From NCBI RefSeq assembly GCF_009659625.1, contig NZ_VOIW01000003.1, positions 62,001 to 126,000 of the forward strand: 64,000 nt of DNA, read 5' to 3'. The translations under genes were made by a program, and so were the position numbers. Below the pieces are notes generated by a model, which made no database searches, was not told the origin of the DNA, and worked only from the letters and a program-made list of their open reading frames with translations. Position 1 is the first letter of the stretch. The number at the start of each line of letters is the position of its first letter. Positions 1-7,581 of the stretch are shown one piece after another. The stretch comes from Pseudomonas haemolytica. GTDB taxonomy: Bacteria > Pseudomonadota > Gammaproteobacteria > Pseudomonadales > Pseudomonadaceae.

Positions 1-307
1 GACGCCCGGCCACAAGTTGCAGGAAGCCCGCCAGCAACAGGATCGGTCCTAGCATCAACATGCCATGCTGGCGCACCAACTCGAACACCAACACCGCCAA
101 ACCCGCCGCCGGACCACTGACTTGCAGCGGCGACCCCGCCAACCAGCCCACCACCAAGCCACCGATGATCCCGGTGATCAGCCCCTTGGCCGGCGGCATG
201 CCGGACGCGATCGCAATCCCCATGCACAGGGGCAGGGCGACCAGAAACACAACCACGGAGGCGAGCAGCTCCCGTGGCAGTACAGCTTTCAATTGAGCAG
301 CACGCAT
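1..307 (-). CDS. SulP family inorganic anion transporter, N-terminal part (truncated by window edge)
   Basis: Reading the minus strand from the ATG at 307 gives about 102 residues (MRAAQLKAVLPREL...) before the window ends. They form the first hydrophobic helices and contain GSPLQVSGPAAGL, the signature of the first SulP half, which typically moves sulfate or bicarbonate across the inner membrane. It lies 85 nt downstream of the carbonic anhydrase on the same strand. That pairing suggests bicarbonate or anion uptake coupled to CO2 hydration, and P. aeruginosa has the same pair (PA0102-PA0103, from memory). Substrate is inferred; the C-terminal STAS region is outside the window. Confidence 0.88.
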   Translation of the reverse strand, partial: MRAAQLKAVLPRELLASVVVFLVALPLCMGIAIASGMPPAKGLITGIIGGLVVGWLAGSPLQVSGPAAGLAVLVFELVRQHGMLMLGPILLLAGFLQLVAGR

Positions 308-392
308 GATGGCTCTCCCGAGGCATTCGCCGGGCACGGCAAAGCCCGGCTGCATCCATGGCAGCCACCGCTTTACCCGGCAGGGAAGTGTT

Positions 393-1121
393 TTAGAAGC
401 GCGCTCTAGGCGTCGCGGATGGGATGGGCTCAGTGCCGTTCAACGGTCTGAATGCCGACTTTTCCGCATCGTAAGCCCGAATTTCACTGGTCTCGATGTT
501 GTAGATCCAGCCATGGATAAACAGATGACCATTGGCCATGCGCGAAGCTACGGAGGGGTGGGTGCGCAGATGCTGCAACTGGGCGATGACGTTTTCTTCG
601 GTCAGTACCTTCATGCTCTCGCCTTCATTGGCGCAGTCGCAGTTGTCATGGACCATGGTCTTGGCGACCTCGGCGTGACGCAGCCATGCCTTGACCGTCG
701 GCATTTTTTCCAGGCTGTCAGGGTTGAGTACTGCACGCATGGCGCCGCAGTCGGAGTGCCCACACACGATAATGTGCTGTACGCCAAGGGCGAGCACTGC
801 GTACTCGATGGCCGTGGAGACACCACCGTTCATCTGGCCATAGGGAGGCACCACGTTACCGACGTTACGGGTCACAAACAGGTCGCCGGGGGAGCTTTGG
901 GTAATCAGCTCAGGCACGATGCGCGAATCGGCACAGGTAATGAACATCGCCCGCGGGCTCTGGGCCGTGGCGAGTTTCTTGAAGAGTTCTTCCTGCTGGG
1001 GGAAGACGTCGTGATGGAAATGCAAAAAGCCGTCAACAATATGCTTCAACGCTGCATCGGCGGACTCCGCCACAGGGGCTGAAGCCGACGCAGCCAACGG
1101 CTGTTTATCCTTGTCACTCAT
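393..1121 (-). CDS. beta-class carbonic anhydrase
   Basis: A 242-residue protein of the beta-carbonic anhydrase family, which interconverts CO2 and bicarbonate with a zinc ion. The zinc and dyad residues are all visible: Cys63-Ala-Asp65-Ser-Arg67, then His122 and Cys125 in CGHSDCGAM. About 25 residues before the conserved fold are low-complexity Ala/Ser, with no clear signal peptide, so a cytoplasmic location is likely. It is the promoter-proximal gene of a probable operon with the SulP transporter that starts 85 nt downstream. The start is the first ATG of the frame, preceded by an AGGA-type ribosome binding site. Confidence 0.93.
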   Translation of the reverse strand: MSDKDKQPLAASASAPVAESADAALKHIVDGFLHFHHDVFPQQEELFKKLATAQSPRAMFITCADSRIVPELITQSSPGDLFVTRNVGNVVPPYGQMNGGVSTAIEYAVLALGVQHIIVCGHSDCGAMRAVLNPDSLEKMPTVKAWLRHAEVAKTMVHDNCDCANEGESMKVLTEENVIAQLQHLRTHPSVASRMANGHLFIHGWIYNIETSEIRAYDAEKSAFRPLNGTEPIPSATPRARF

Positions 1122-1350
1122 GATTCATCCTCTTGATTAATGCAGGGGAGTGTTCAAGTCTGTTCGACGCCGGGAGAGTGGGATAGTTGGAAAAACCCCG
1201 ACAAACCACGGCGCCGACTTATCAGTCACTCGTGGAACAAGGTAACCGCCGAAACTTAACTCAAACTGAATGAACCGCTCTAGATCGCGGGTTTCGGTGA
1301 TGTCAAAACGCGACTATTCCTACAAGTGCTTCGCGGTGTTCCTCTTCAGT

Positions 1351-2409
1351 TTACAGCAATGCCATCTGCCTGCCCGGAGGACAGAACGCCGTGCAATCCA
1401 GGTTGAACCCTTCACGACGGTTCAGCCCCAATCGCTTGATCGCCTTGCTGAAGCGTTGCGCCAGCAGATCAGCAAAAGGCCCCTCACCCCGCATGCGCAC
1501 ACCGAAACGGCTGTCATAGACCTCACCACCGCGTACCTGGCGCACCAGGCTCATGACATGGGCCGCACGCTGCGGGTAATGGGCCGCCAACCACTCCTCG
1601 AACAACGGCGCCACCTCCAACGGCAGGCGCAGCATCATATACGCTGCGCTTTGTGCACCGGCCGCGTGAGCCTCGGCGAGCAGGCTCTCCAGTTCGCTGT
1701 CGTTGATCATCGGAATCATCGGCGAGCACAGCACGCCCACCGGGATACCCGCGTCATGCATCACCCGAATCGCCCGCAGCCGCGCCTTGGGTGCTGCCGT
1801 GCGCGGCTCCAGGATGCGCTTGAGCTCGTCGTCCAGGCTGGTGAGGCTGATCATCACCGCCACCAGGCGCTGGCGGGCCAACTCGGTCAGCAGGTCAAGA
1901 TCGCGCAGGATCAGCGACCCCTTGGTGATGATAGTCACTGGGTGCCGGTAGCGCAGCAGCACTTCCAGGGTTTGCCGAGTGATCCTGTATTCGCGCTCGA
2001 TAGGCTGGTAAGGGTCGGTATTGGAGCCCAGGTTGATCGGCGCGCACACATAGCCAGGCTTCGACAACTGCTGCTCCAGCACATCGGCCGCGTTGCTCTT
2101 GGCGATCAACCTGGTTTCGAAGTCCAGCCCCGGGGACATGTCCCAATAGGCATGGCTGGGCCGCGCATAACAATAGATACACCCATGCTCGCAGCCGCGA
2201 TAAGGGTTGATCGAGCGATCAAAGGGCAAGTCCGGCGAGTTGTTGCGGGTGATGATGGTCTTGGCCGTTTCGATACGTACTTCGGTGCCTTGAGTCTGGG
2301 GCACCTCCTGATACCAGCCGTCGTCCTCCGCCACGCTGACCGTAGGTGCGAACCGATTGTGCAGGTTGGTGGCGGTGCCCCGACCACGGGGCGGCAGCGG
2401 AGTAGACAT
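1351..2409 (-). CDS. Radical SAM protein, PA0069 family (spore photoproduct lyase-like), SOS-linked
   Basis: This 352-residue protein carries a CxxxCxxC iron-sulfur motif (Cys73, Cys77, Cys80 in GCEHGCIYC), the hallmark of radical SAM enzymes. The surrounding sequence (NPYRGCEHGC, then INLGSNTDPYQP) matches the PA0069 family, which is related to spore photoproduct lyase; the substrate is unknown. The ATG at 2409 sits just behind a LexA-type operator, and the P. aeruginosa orthologue is, as I recall, in the LexA regulon, so a role in DNA damage response is inferred. It is monocistronic: the next gene upstream ends 82 nt away on the same strand but is metabolic. Confidence 0.88.
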   Translation of the reverse strand: MSTPLPPRGRGTATNLHNRFAPTVSVAEDDGWYQEVPQTQGTEVRIETAKTIITRNNSPDLPFDRSINPYRGCEHGCIYCYARPSHAYWDMSPGLDFETRLIAKSNAADVLEQQLSKPGYVCAPINLGSNTDPYQPIEREYRITRQTLEVLLRYRHPVTIITKGSLILRDLDLLTELARQRLVAVMISLTSLDDELKRILEPRTAAPKARLRAIRVMHDAGIPVGVLCSPMIPMINDSELESLLAEAHAAGAQSAAYMMLRLPLEVAPLFEEWLAAHYPQRAAHVMSLVRQVRGGEVYDSRFGVRMRGEGPFADLLAQRFSKAIKRLGLNRREGFNLDCTAFCPPGRQMALL

Positions 2410-2414
2410 GAAAA

Positions 2415-2450
2415 CGCCTCGATACTGTTTTTATATACAGTATCGAGGCG
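2415..2450 (-). promoter_or_regulatory. LexA (SOS) operator inside a 36-bp perfect inverted repeat
   Basis: The core CTGTTTTTATATACAG (2425-2440) matches CTG-N10-CAG, the classical LexA box, with ATA/TAT flanks. The symmetry continues outward to give 14-bp perfect arms (2415-2428 and 2437-2450) around an 8-nt AT core. On the minus strand the 3' arm ends in GAGGCG, which is also the ribosome binding site of the radical SAM gene starting at 2409. LexA control is inferred from the sequence; folding of the transcript is a separate possibility. Confidence 0.85.
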
Positions 2451-2490
2451 CAGGGGTTCTGACCAGTGCCGTTTGGCGGTCAGCGAAGGA

Positions 2491-3789
2491 TCAGTGTTTT
2501 TGCGTCACCTGCCCCAGGTCATCCCCCGAGGTGGTGCGCATATCACTTTTGCGCAAGTTCGCCACATCACTGGCATTAACCGGTGCACCTTTGTTGCCCC
2601 AACTGCCACGGATGAAACTGACCACATCCGCCACTTCCTGGTCCGACAGGCGCCACGCGAACGCCGGCATGGTGAAGGTCGACGGCGCCGCATGCGTCGC
2701 CGGCAAGGTGCCGCCGTTCAACACAATGTTGATCAACGACGTGGCATCCGCCGTCTGCAATACCGGGTTGCCCGCCAGCGCCGGGAACACCCGCGTATAG
2801 CCATGGCCATCGGTGCGGTGGCAGGCCGCACAGTTGTCGATATACACCGATGCGCCCGGCTTGCTGTCATCACCTTTCCAGAGCGCCTCGGCTACCTGCT
2901 TGTCGTACTGGTGCGGCTGGTCCTTGGGGTCGACCGCCGGCAGGCTCTTGAGGTAACGAGCGATAGCGGTCAGGTCGTCTTGCGACATGTACTGCATACT
3001 GTGGACAACCACGTCGCTCATACCGCCGAATACCGCGCTGCGGTCACTGCGACCGGTCTTGAGAAACTGCACCAGTTGCTCTTCGCTCCAACTGCCGAGG
3101 CCGTCCTTGTGGTCACCGCGCAGGCTTTTCGCGATCCAGCCTTCCAGCGGTGCACTGCCGGACAGAAAAGCGTTGCCGTCTGTGGCACTCAGGGCTTTTT
3201 CCTGCATGGTCAGGGCGCGAGGCGTATGGCAGGCGCCGCAGTGGCCCAGACCTTCAACCAGATAAGCGCCACGATCGATCACCGGATCAGCAGCGGCTTG
3301 CGCCTGATGTTCCTCGACAGCGGGTGCGAACATCCAGCGCCAAGCCGCCAAAGGCCAACGCATGCTCAACGGCCAGGGTATTTCGCTGTCCTTGTTCTCC
3401 TGGGCGACCGGCTCAACGCCCTTCATGAAATACGCATACAACGCCTGCATATCGCTGTCGCTGACACGCGCGTAAGACGGGTAGGGCATCGCCGGGTAAA
3501 GCGTACTACCGTTCTTGGCGACGCCATGACGCACGGCCTTGTCGAAATCCTCGAAGCTGTAGTCGCCCAGGCCGGTCTTGTCCGGGGTGATGTTGGTGGA
3601 ATAGATCACACCGATGGGCGTTTCCATCGGCAGGCCGCCGGCGAAGGGTTTGCCACCCTTGGCGGTGTGGCAGGCCACGCAGTCACCAGCACGTGCCAGG
3701 TATTCACCTTGTTTGATCAAGTCGGTTTCGGCGGCGCTTACCGAGCAGCTGCTGAAGAGCGCCAGGGAGGCGATAACGAATGCTTTCAT
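2491..3789 (-). CDS. Triheme cytochrome c subunit of a membrane gluconate/alcohol dehydrogenase
   Basis: A 432-residue exported protein with a signal peptide (MKAFVIASLALFSSCSVSA) and three CxxCH heme-binding motifs at about residues 37-41 (CVACH), 184-188 (CGACH) and 320-324 (CAACH). That layout is typical of the cytochrome subunit that passes electrons from a flavin dehydrogenase to ubiquinone in the periplasmic face of the inner membrane. I chose the ATG at 3789 because AAGGAG lies 8 nt before it; an in-frame ATG at 3795 is too close. That ribosome binding site overlaps the stop codon of the flavoprotein gene, indicating translational coupling. Third gene of the operon. Confidence 0.92.
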   Translation of the reverse strand: MKAFVIASLALFSSCSVSAAETDLIKQGEYLARAGDCVACHTAKGGKPFAGGLPMETPIGVIYSTNITPDKTGLGDYSFEDFDKAVRHGVAKNGSTLYPAMPYPSYARVSDSDMQALYAYFMKGVEPVAQENKDSEIPWPLSMRWPLAAWRWMFAPAVEEHQAQAAADPVIDRGAYLVEGLGHCGACHTPRALTMQEKALSATDGNAFLSGSAPLEGWIAKSLRGDHKDGLGSWSEEQLVQFLKTGRSDRSAVFGGMSDVVVHSMQYMSQDDLTAIARYLKSLPAVDPKDQPHQYDKQVAEALWKGDDSKPGASVYIDNCAACHRTDGHGYTRVFPALAGNPVLQTADATSLINIVLNGGTLPATHAAPSTFTMPAFAWRLSDQEVADVVSFIRGSWGNKGAPVNASDVANLRKSDMRTTSGDDLGQVTQKH

Positions 3790-3801
3790 GGTCATCGCTC
3801 C

Positions 3802-5586
3802 TTATGCCTGAACCAGTGGGCCGGGGTTTTTCAGGTATTGCTCGCGGATAGCCCGAGCCGACCAATAGGTCAACGCTGCCACCAGGCCTGTAGGGTTGTA
3901 GCCCAAACCTTGTGGGAAGGCGGACGCACCCGGGACAAACACGTTGTGTACATCCCAGCACTGCAGGTAGCGGTTCAACGCGCTGGTTTTCGGGTCGGTA
4001 CCCATGATCGCGCCACCGTTGAGGTGAGTGGTCTGGTACGAGGCGGTGTTGAAGTGATCACCGACCTTCTTGCCCAGTACGGCGATGGCCTTGGGGTTCA
4101 TGGCTTGGGCGACCTTGCCCATTTTCTCGATCATGAAGCGGTTCATCTTGATGTCGTTTTCTTGCCAGTCGAAGGTCATGCGCAGCAGCGGCAGGCCGTA
4201 GGCATCGCGGTAAACCGGATCCAGATCCAGGTAGTTACTGCGGTAAGACTGATGGGCACCGTGGGCATCCATCGACACCTGATGGGTGTAGTAATCCGCG
4301 GTGGCACGCTTCCAGGCGCTGCCCCAGGCCGGTGTGCCCGGTGGGTTGGAGGTACCGGCGATCGGCCGGCTGCCCGCCTGGTTGACCCACATCGGCGAAC
4401 CACCCACGAACCCGTGAGGGCCATGGTCGAAGTTGTCGGCATTGAAGTCGTCGATGGCCACGCCATTGCCGCCCGCACCGATAAAATTGTTGGTGTGGGT
4501 GTCCTTGTCGAAGAACGCCTTGATGGTGCCCATGTTCTGGTAGGCAAAGTTCCTGCCCACCACGCCCTCATTGGTAATCGGGTCGTAGGGCTTGCCGATG
4601 CCCGACAGCAGCATCAGGCGCACGTTGTGAAACTGGAATGCGCCAAGGATCACCAGGTCTGCCGGCTGCTCGCATTCGCGGCCCTGGGCGTCGATATAGG
4701 TCACGCCGGTGGCTTTTTTCTGGGTGCTGTCCAGGTTGACCTTGAGCACGTGGGAGTTAGGCCGCAGCTCGAAGTTCGGCACCTGGCGCAAGGCCGGCAG
4801 GATGTTCACGTTCGGTGATGCCTTGGAATACATGTAGCACACGTAACCACTGCAGAAACCGCAGAAGTTGCACGGGCCCATCTGCGCCCCGTACGGGTTG
4901 GTGTACGGCCCGGAAGTGTTGGCCGACGGCAGGTTGTAAGGCTTGTAACCCACTTCAGTCGCTGCTTTCTGAAACAGCTGTGCGGAGACAGTATTTTTCT
5001 GCGCCTCCAACGGGAAAGGGTTGGAGCGATCCGGCGCATACGGGTTGCCACCGCGGCCTTCGCCTACCAACTGGCCTTTGACGGTCCAGGCCTGGCCGGA
5101 GGTGCCGAAGACTTTTTCCGCATAGTCGAAAAACGGCTCGAGCTCTTCATAGCTGACGCCGAAATCCTGGATGGTCATGTCCTTGGGAATGAAGTTCTTG
5201 CCGTAGCGTTCTTCGTAATGGCTGCGCATGCGCAGTTCGATGGGGTCGACGCGAAAGTGTACGCCCGACCAGTGCAGGCCCGCGCCCCCTACGCCATTAC
5301 CCGGCAGAAATGCACCCAACTGACGGTTGGGCAGGGCAACATCATTCACGCTATGGCGAATGGTCACCGTCTCTTTGGAGATGTCTTGGAACAGCTTCTT
5401 ACGAACGCTGTAGGTCAATTCGTCGATGACCTGGGGATAGTTGCCGTCCGGATAAGTGTCCTGCATCGGGCCGCGCTCCAGCGCTACCACGTTGAGGCCC
5501 GCTTCCGTCAGCTCCTTGGCCATGATCGCGCCGGTCCAGCCGAAGCCCACAATCACCGCATCCACTTTCTTCATGATGGTCGCCAC
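3802..5586 (-). CDS. GMC-family flavoprotein, large subunit of gluconate 2-dehydrogenase-type complex
   Basis: A protein of about 594 residues that oxidises a sugar acid or polyol with FAD in the periplasm. The N terminus has the dinucleotide fold (VIVGFGWTGAIMAKEL) and the C terminus has the GMC oxidoreductase block with catalytic His/Asn region (THLNGGAIMGTD ... GYNPTGLVAAL). The start is taken as GTG at 5586, 8 nt after GAGAGG; the ATG at 5574 is the alternative. It begins before or just at the end of the upstream small subunit (stop at 5589), so the two are coupled. Gluconate is the usual substrate of this three-subunit type, but sorbitol or 2-ketogluconate cannot be excluded. Confidence 0.9.
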   Translation of the reverse strand: MATIMKKVDAVIVGFGWTGAIMAKELTEAGLNVVALERGPMQDTYPDGNYPQVIDELTYSVRKKLFQDISKETVTIRHSVNDVALPNRQLGAFLPGNGVGGAGLHWSGVHFRVDPIELRMRSHYEERYGKNFIPKDMTIQDFGVSYEELEPFFDYAEKVFGTSGQAWTVKGQLVGEGRGGNPYAPDRSNPFPLEAQKNTVSAQLFQKAATEVGYKPYNLPSANTSGPYTNPYGAQMGPCNFCGFCSGYVCYMYSKASPNVNILPALRQVPNFELRPNSHVLKVNLDSTQKKATGVTYIDAQGRECEQPADLVILGAFQFHNVRLMLLSGIGKPYDPITNEGVVGRNFAYQNMGTIKAFFDKDTHTNNFIGAGGNGVAIDDFNADNFDHGPHGFVGGSPMWVNQAGSRPIAGTSNPPGTPAWGSAWKRATADYYTHQVSMDAHGAHQSYRSNYLDLDPVYRDAYGLPLLRMTFDWQENDIKMNRFMIEKMGKVAQAMNPKAIAVLGKKVGDHFNTASYQTTHLNGGAIMGTDPKTSALNRYLQCWDVHNVFVPGASAFPQGLGYNPTGLVAALTYWSARAIREQYLKNPGPLVQA

Positions 5587-5588
5587 GT

Positions 5589-6341
5589 TTATGCCCTCTC
5601 GCCGCGAATGGAAACAGCCGGGAAGGGGTATTGCTCGTTGCGTTCCACCCAATCCATAAAGTCGGCGCGGGCGCCGGGGAAGCCGATCATGGTCCAGCCG
5701 ACCATGCCTTTATTGCCGCCGTGGATCGGGTCGCAGAAGAAGCCTTCCTTGGTATTTTGCAGCAGGAGGTTAAAGAACATCTTTGGCGGTACAGCGTCGA
5801 AATGCGCCGTCACTTCGCTGCCGCCAGCCTCAAGGCGCCGCAGCATATCGTCTCGGGTAGCGCTGTCTTGCGCGGCAAAAACCTTACCGTTGAACGCCTT
5901 CGACCACGCATCCGTAGCGGCAATACCCAAGCGATAGATCTCCTTGGGCACTAATTTGCTCTGCCAGCCCATCTCTGGCGGCGCATCGGCATTGAACGGG
6001 CCTTGCATAAACCATAGGGCGCCGCTGGCATACGGTGTGTTCATCTGACGGTCGATGTATTCCGGCGCGCCAGCCTCCAAGGCGCCTGGGCCCTGGGCAT
6101 CAGCGGGAATCAAGCGCTCGACAGCAGCGTTGATAAACGCCCATTCCTCGGCTGTGAAGTAGCTGGGCTCGTACGCTTTTTCACTCCCCGCAGGTTTGGC
6201 CGGCGCCGCCTGGGCTGGCTCCGGCGTGGCCATCAGCATCGAACCGCCAAGGCCGGTACTGGCAACCGTGACCACCGGGATCAAGGTCAAGGATTTGCGT
6301 AGAAAGTCACGCCGGGGGTTGTCTTGATCTTGATCAGACAT
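5589..6341 (-). CDS. Gluconate 2-dehydrogenase subunit 3 (Tat-exported small subunit)
   Basis: A 250-residue protein with a twin-arginine signal at residues 10-16 (RRDFLRK) followed by a hydrophobic stretch ending near AQAAPAKPA. It belongs to the gluconate dehydrogenase gamma-subunit family, the small partner that carries the flavoprotein through the Tat system as a folded pair. It is the first gene of the operon (gamma, flavoprotein, cytochrome c), separated by a 276-bp intergenic region from the divergent phosphatase gene. The flavoprotein itself has no export signal, which fits piggy-back export. Confidence 0.92.
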   Translation of the reverse strand: MSDQDQDNPRRDFLRKSLTLIPVVTVASTGLGGSMLMATPEPAQAAPAKPAGSEKAYEPSYFTAEEWAFINAAVERLIPADAQGPGALEAGAPEYIDRQMNTPYASGALWFMQGPFNADAPPEMGWQSKLVPKEIYRLGIAATDAWSKAFNGKVFAAQDSATRDDMLRRLEAGGSEVTAHFDAVPPKMFFNLLLQNTKEGFFCDPIHGGNKGMVGWTMIGFPGARADFMDWVERNEQYPFPAVSIRGERA

Positions 6342-6617
6342 GGGTACACCTCATCATGTGGTCACGGGTTTATCCGCCGCTTCTGGGAGCAACGTGAAGG
6401 TTTACCAAGCAATGGGATCCAAAAACATAGAACACACTGGCAAACAATAGTTACAAATGATAGCAGGCTAAGAATTGAGAAGACTCGATCCAGTGACAAA
6501 AAACACCGGATCAGATTGGGTGAATCACGATTCTTTGACGAAGACCTCACGCGGCATTGACCCTGCGTAAGTGAATCTGCGCCCCATCAGCCACTTCCTT
6601 ATGCGGTCACAGAGTTC

Positions 6618-7274
6618 ATGTTCAACACACGATTACTGCCCATTCTCGGCCTGGCGGTCATGACCCTGTTCAACACACTTCAAGCCCAAGCCGATGACGC
6701 TGGCTCGATCCGCTCGCCGGAATGGGCCCAACCGGTAGGTGACCAATACAACCTGCATCAAATGACGCCCACGCTTTATCGCAGCGCGTTACCGGACAGG
6801 GGTGCGCTGCCGGTATTGGAAAAGCTCAAGATCGGTACGGTAATCAACTTTCTGCCGGAATCTGATTCGGCGTGGCTCAAGTCATCTGATATCAAACAGG
6901 TGCAGTTGAGTTATCGCACCAACCATGTCGACGACTCCGACGTGCTGGCGGCGCTTAGGGCGATCCAGGCAGCAGAAGCCGACGGGCCAGTGCTGATGCA
7001 CTGCAAGCATGGCGCCGACCGCACCGGGCTGATGGCCGCGATGTATCGGGTGGTGATTCAGGGATGGAGCAAGGAAGACGCACTGAACGAGATGACGCTG
7101 GGCGGTTTCGGCAGCAGTAACGGCTTCAAGGATGGGGTCCGCTACATGATGAAGGCGGATATCGACAAAATACGCGCCGCTTTGGCCAATGGCGATTGCA
7201 GCACCAGTGCATTCGCGTTGTGCTCAATGAAGGACTGGGTGACCACGACGGGCAAGGAAGAGAAAAAACTGTAG
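6618..7274 (+). CDS. Exported dual-specificity/tyrosine phosphatase-like protein
   Basis: A 218-residue protein with a signal peptide (roughly residues 1-25, ending LQAQA) and the cysteine phosphatase loop HCKHGADRTG, in which Cys129 and Arg135 form CX5R. The family includes small bacterial tyrosine or inositide phosphatases that act in the periplasm or are secreted. It is divergent from the dehydrogenase operon and ends in front of a REP-type hairpin, so it is probably transcribed alone. The substrate cannot be deduced. Two Cys near the C terminus (in GDCSTS and ALCSMK) could form a disulfide. Confidence 0.83.
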   Translation: MFNTRLLPILGLAVMTLFNTLQAQADDAGSIRSPEWAQPVGDQYNLHQMTPTLYRSALPDRGALPVLEKLKIGTVINFLPESDSAWLKSSDIKQVQLSYRTNHVDDSDVLAALRAIQAAEADGPVLMHCKHGADRTGLMAAMYRVVIQGWSKEDALNEMTLGGFGSSNGFKDGVRYMMKADIDKIRAALANGDCSTSAFALCSMKDWVTTTGKEEKKL

Positions 7275-7294
7275 GAGCGAGTTCGCCCCTACAG
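7269..7294. repeat. Solitary REP-like hairpin between convergent genes
   Basis: CTGTAGG (7269-7275) pairs with CCTACAG (7288-7294), and GGAGCGAGTTCGCCCC lies between. This is the GTAGGAGC-type REP core seen elsewhere in this window. It overlaps the end of the phosphatase gene and sits between convergent genes, where it may also act in 3' end formation. Confidence 0.6.
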
Positions 7295-7305
7295 TGAGTC
7301 AGGTT

Positions 7306-7581
7306 TTAGTCTTTTTTGAGCTTCGGATTAGGAAAGAACTGCACCGCCTGCACCTTTGGATCCGCCGGCGCTTTCAATGCCGATGTATTAACCCGCGTGC
7401 CCAATTCCTTGGGCACCGAAAGCCCCTGATCATTGAGCGTATCGGTATAGCCGCAGGCCACACATTCGCGGTGCGGCACGTTGTCTTCGGTCCACATCTT
7501 CAACTTGTCCGGCTCGCTGCACGCCGGGCAGACCGCCCCGGCGATAAATTGCTTTTTGGTAATCACAGACCCTTCGCTCAT
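7306..7581 (-). CDS. YheV family putative metal-binding protein
   Basis: A 91-residue protein with two CxxC pairs (CPAC near residue 18 and CVAC near residue 40), which suggests a zinc ribbon. It matches the YheV family of small proteins encoded next to prlC in gammaproteobacteria. Its ATG overlaps the prlC stop codon by 4 nt, so the two are translationally coupled. The molecular role is not known. A lysine-rich tail (PNPKLKKD) follows the zinc domain. Confidence 0.85.
   Translation of the reverse strand: MSEGSVITKKQFIAGAVCPACSEPDKLKMWTEDNVPHRECVACGYTDTLNDQGLSVPKELGTRVNTSALKAPADPKVQAVQFFPNPKLKKD

Noticed and set aside
1122-1350. Possible gene or RNA in the 229-bp gap after the radical SAM gene
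   Set aside because: No open frame with a start signal, no terminator-like hairpin and no repeat could be seen; it probably holds the carbonic anhydrase promoter.
1270-4818. A 1182-codon open frame on the plus strand
   Set aside because: It is antisense to the radical SAM, cytochrome c and flavoprotein genes, which have clear motifs. Its translation is rich in Arg, His and Gln with no domain, as expected from opposite-strand reading of GC-rich genes.
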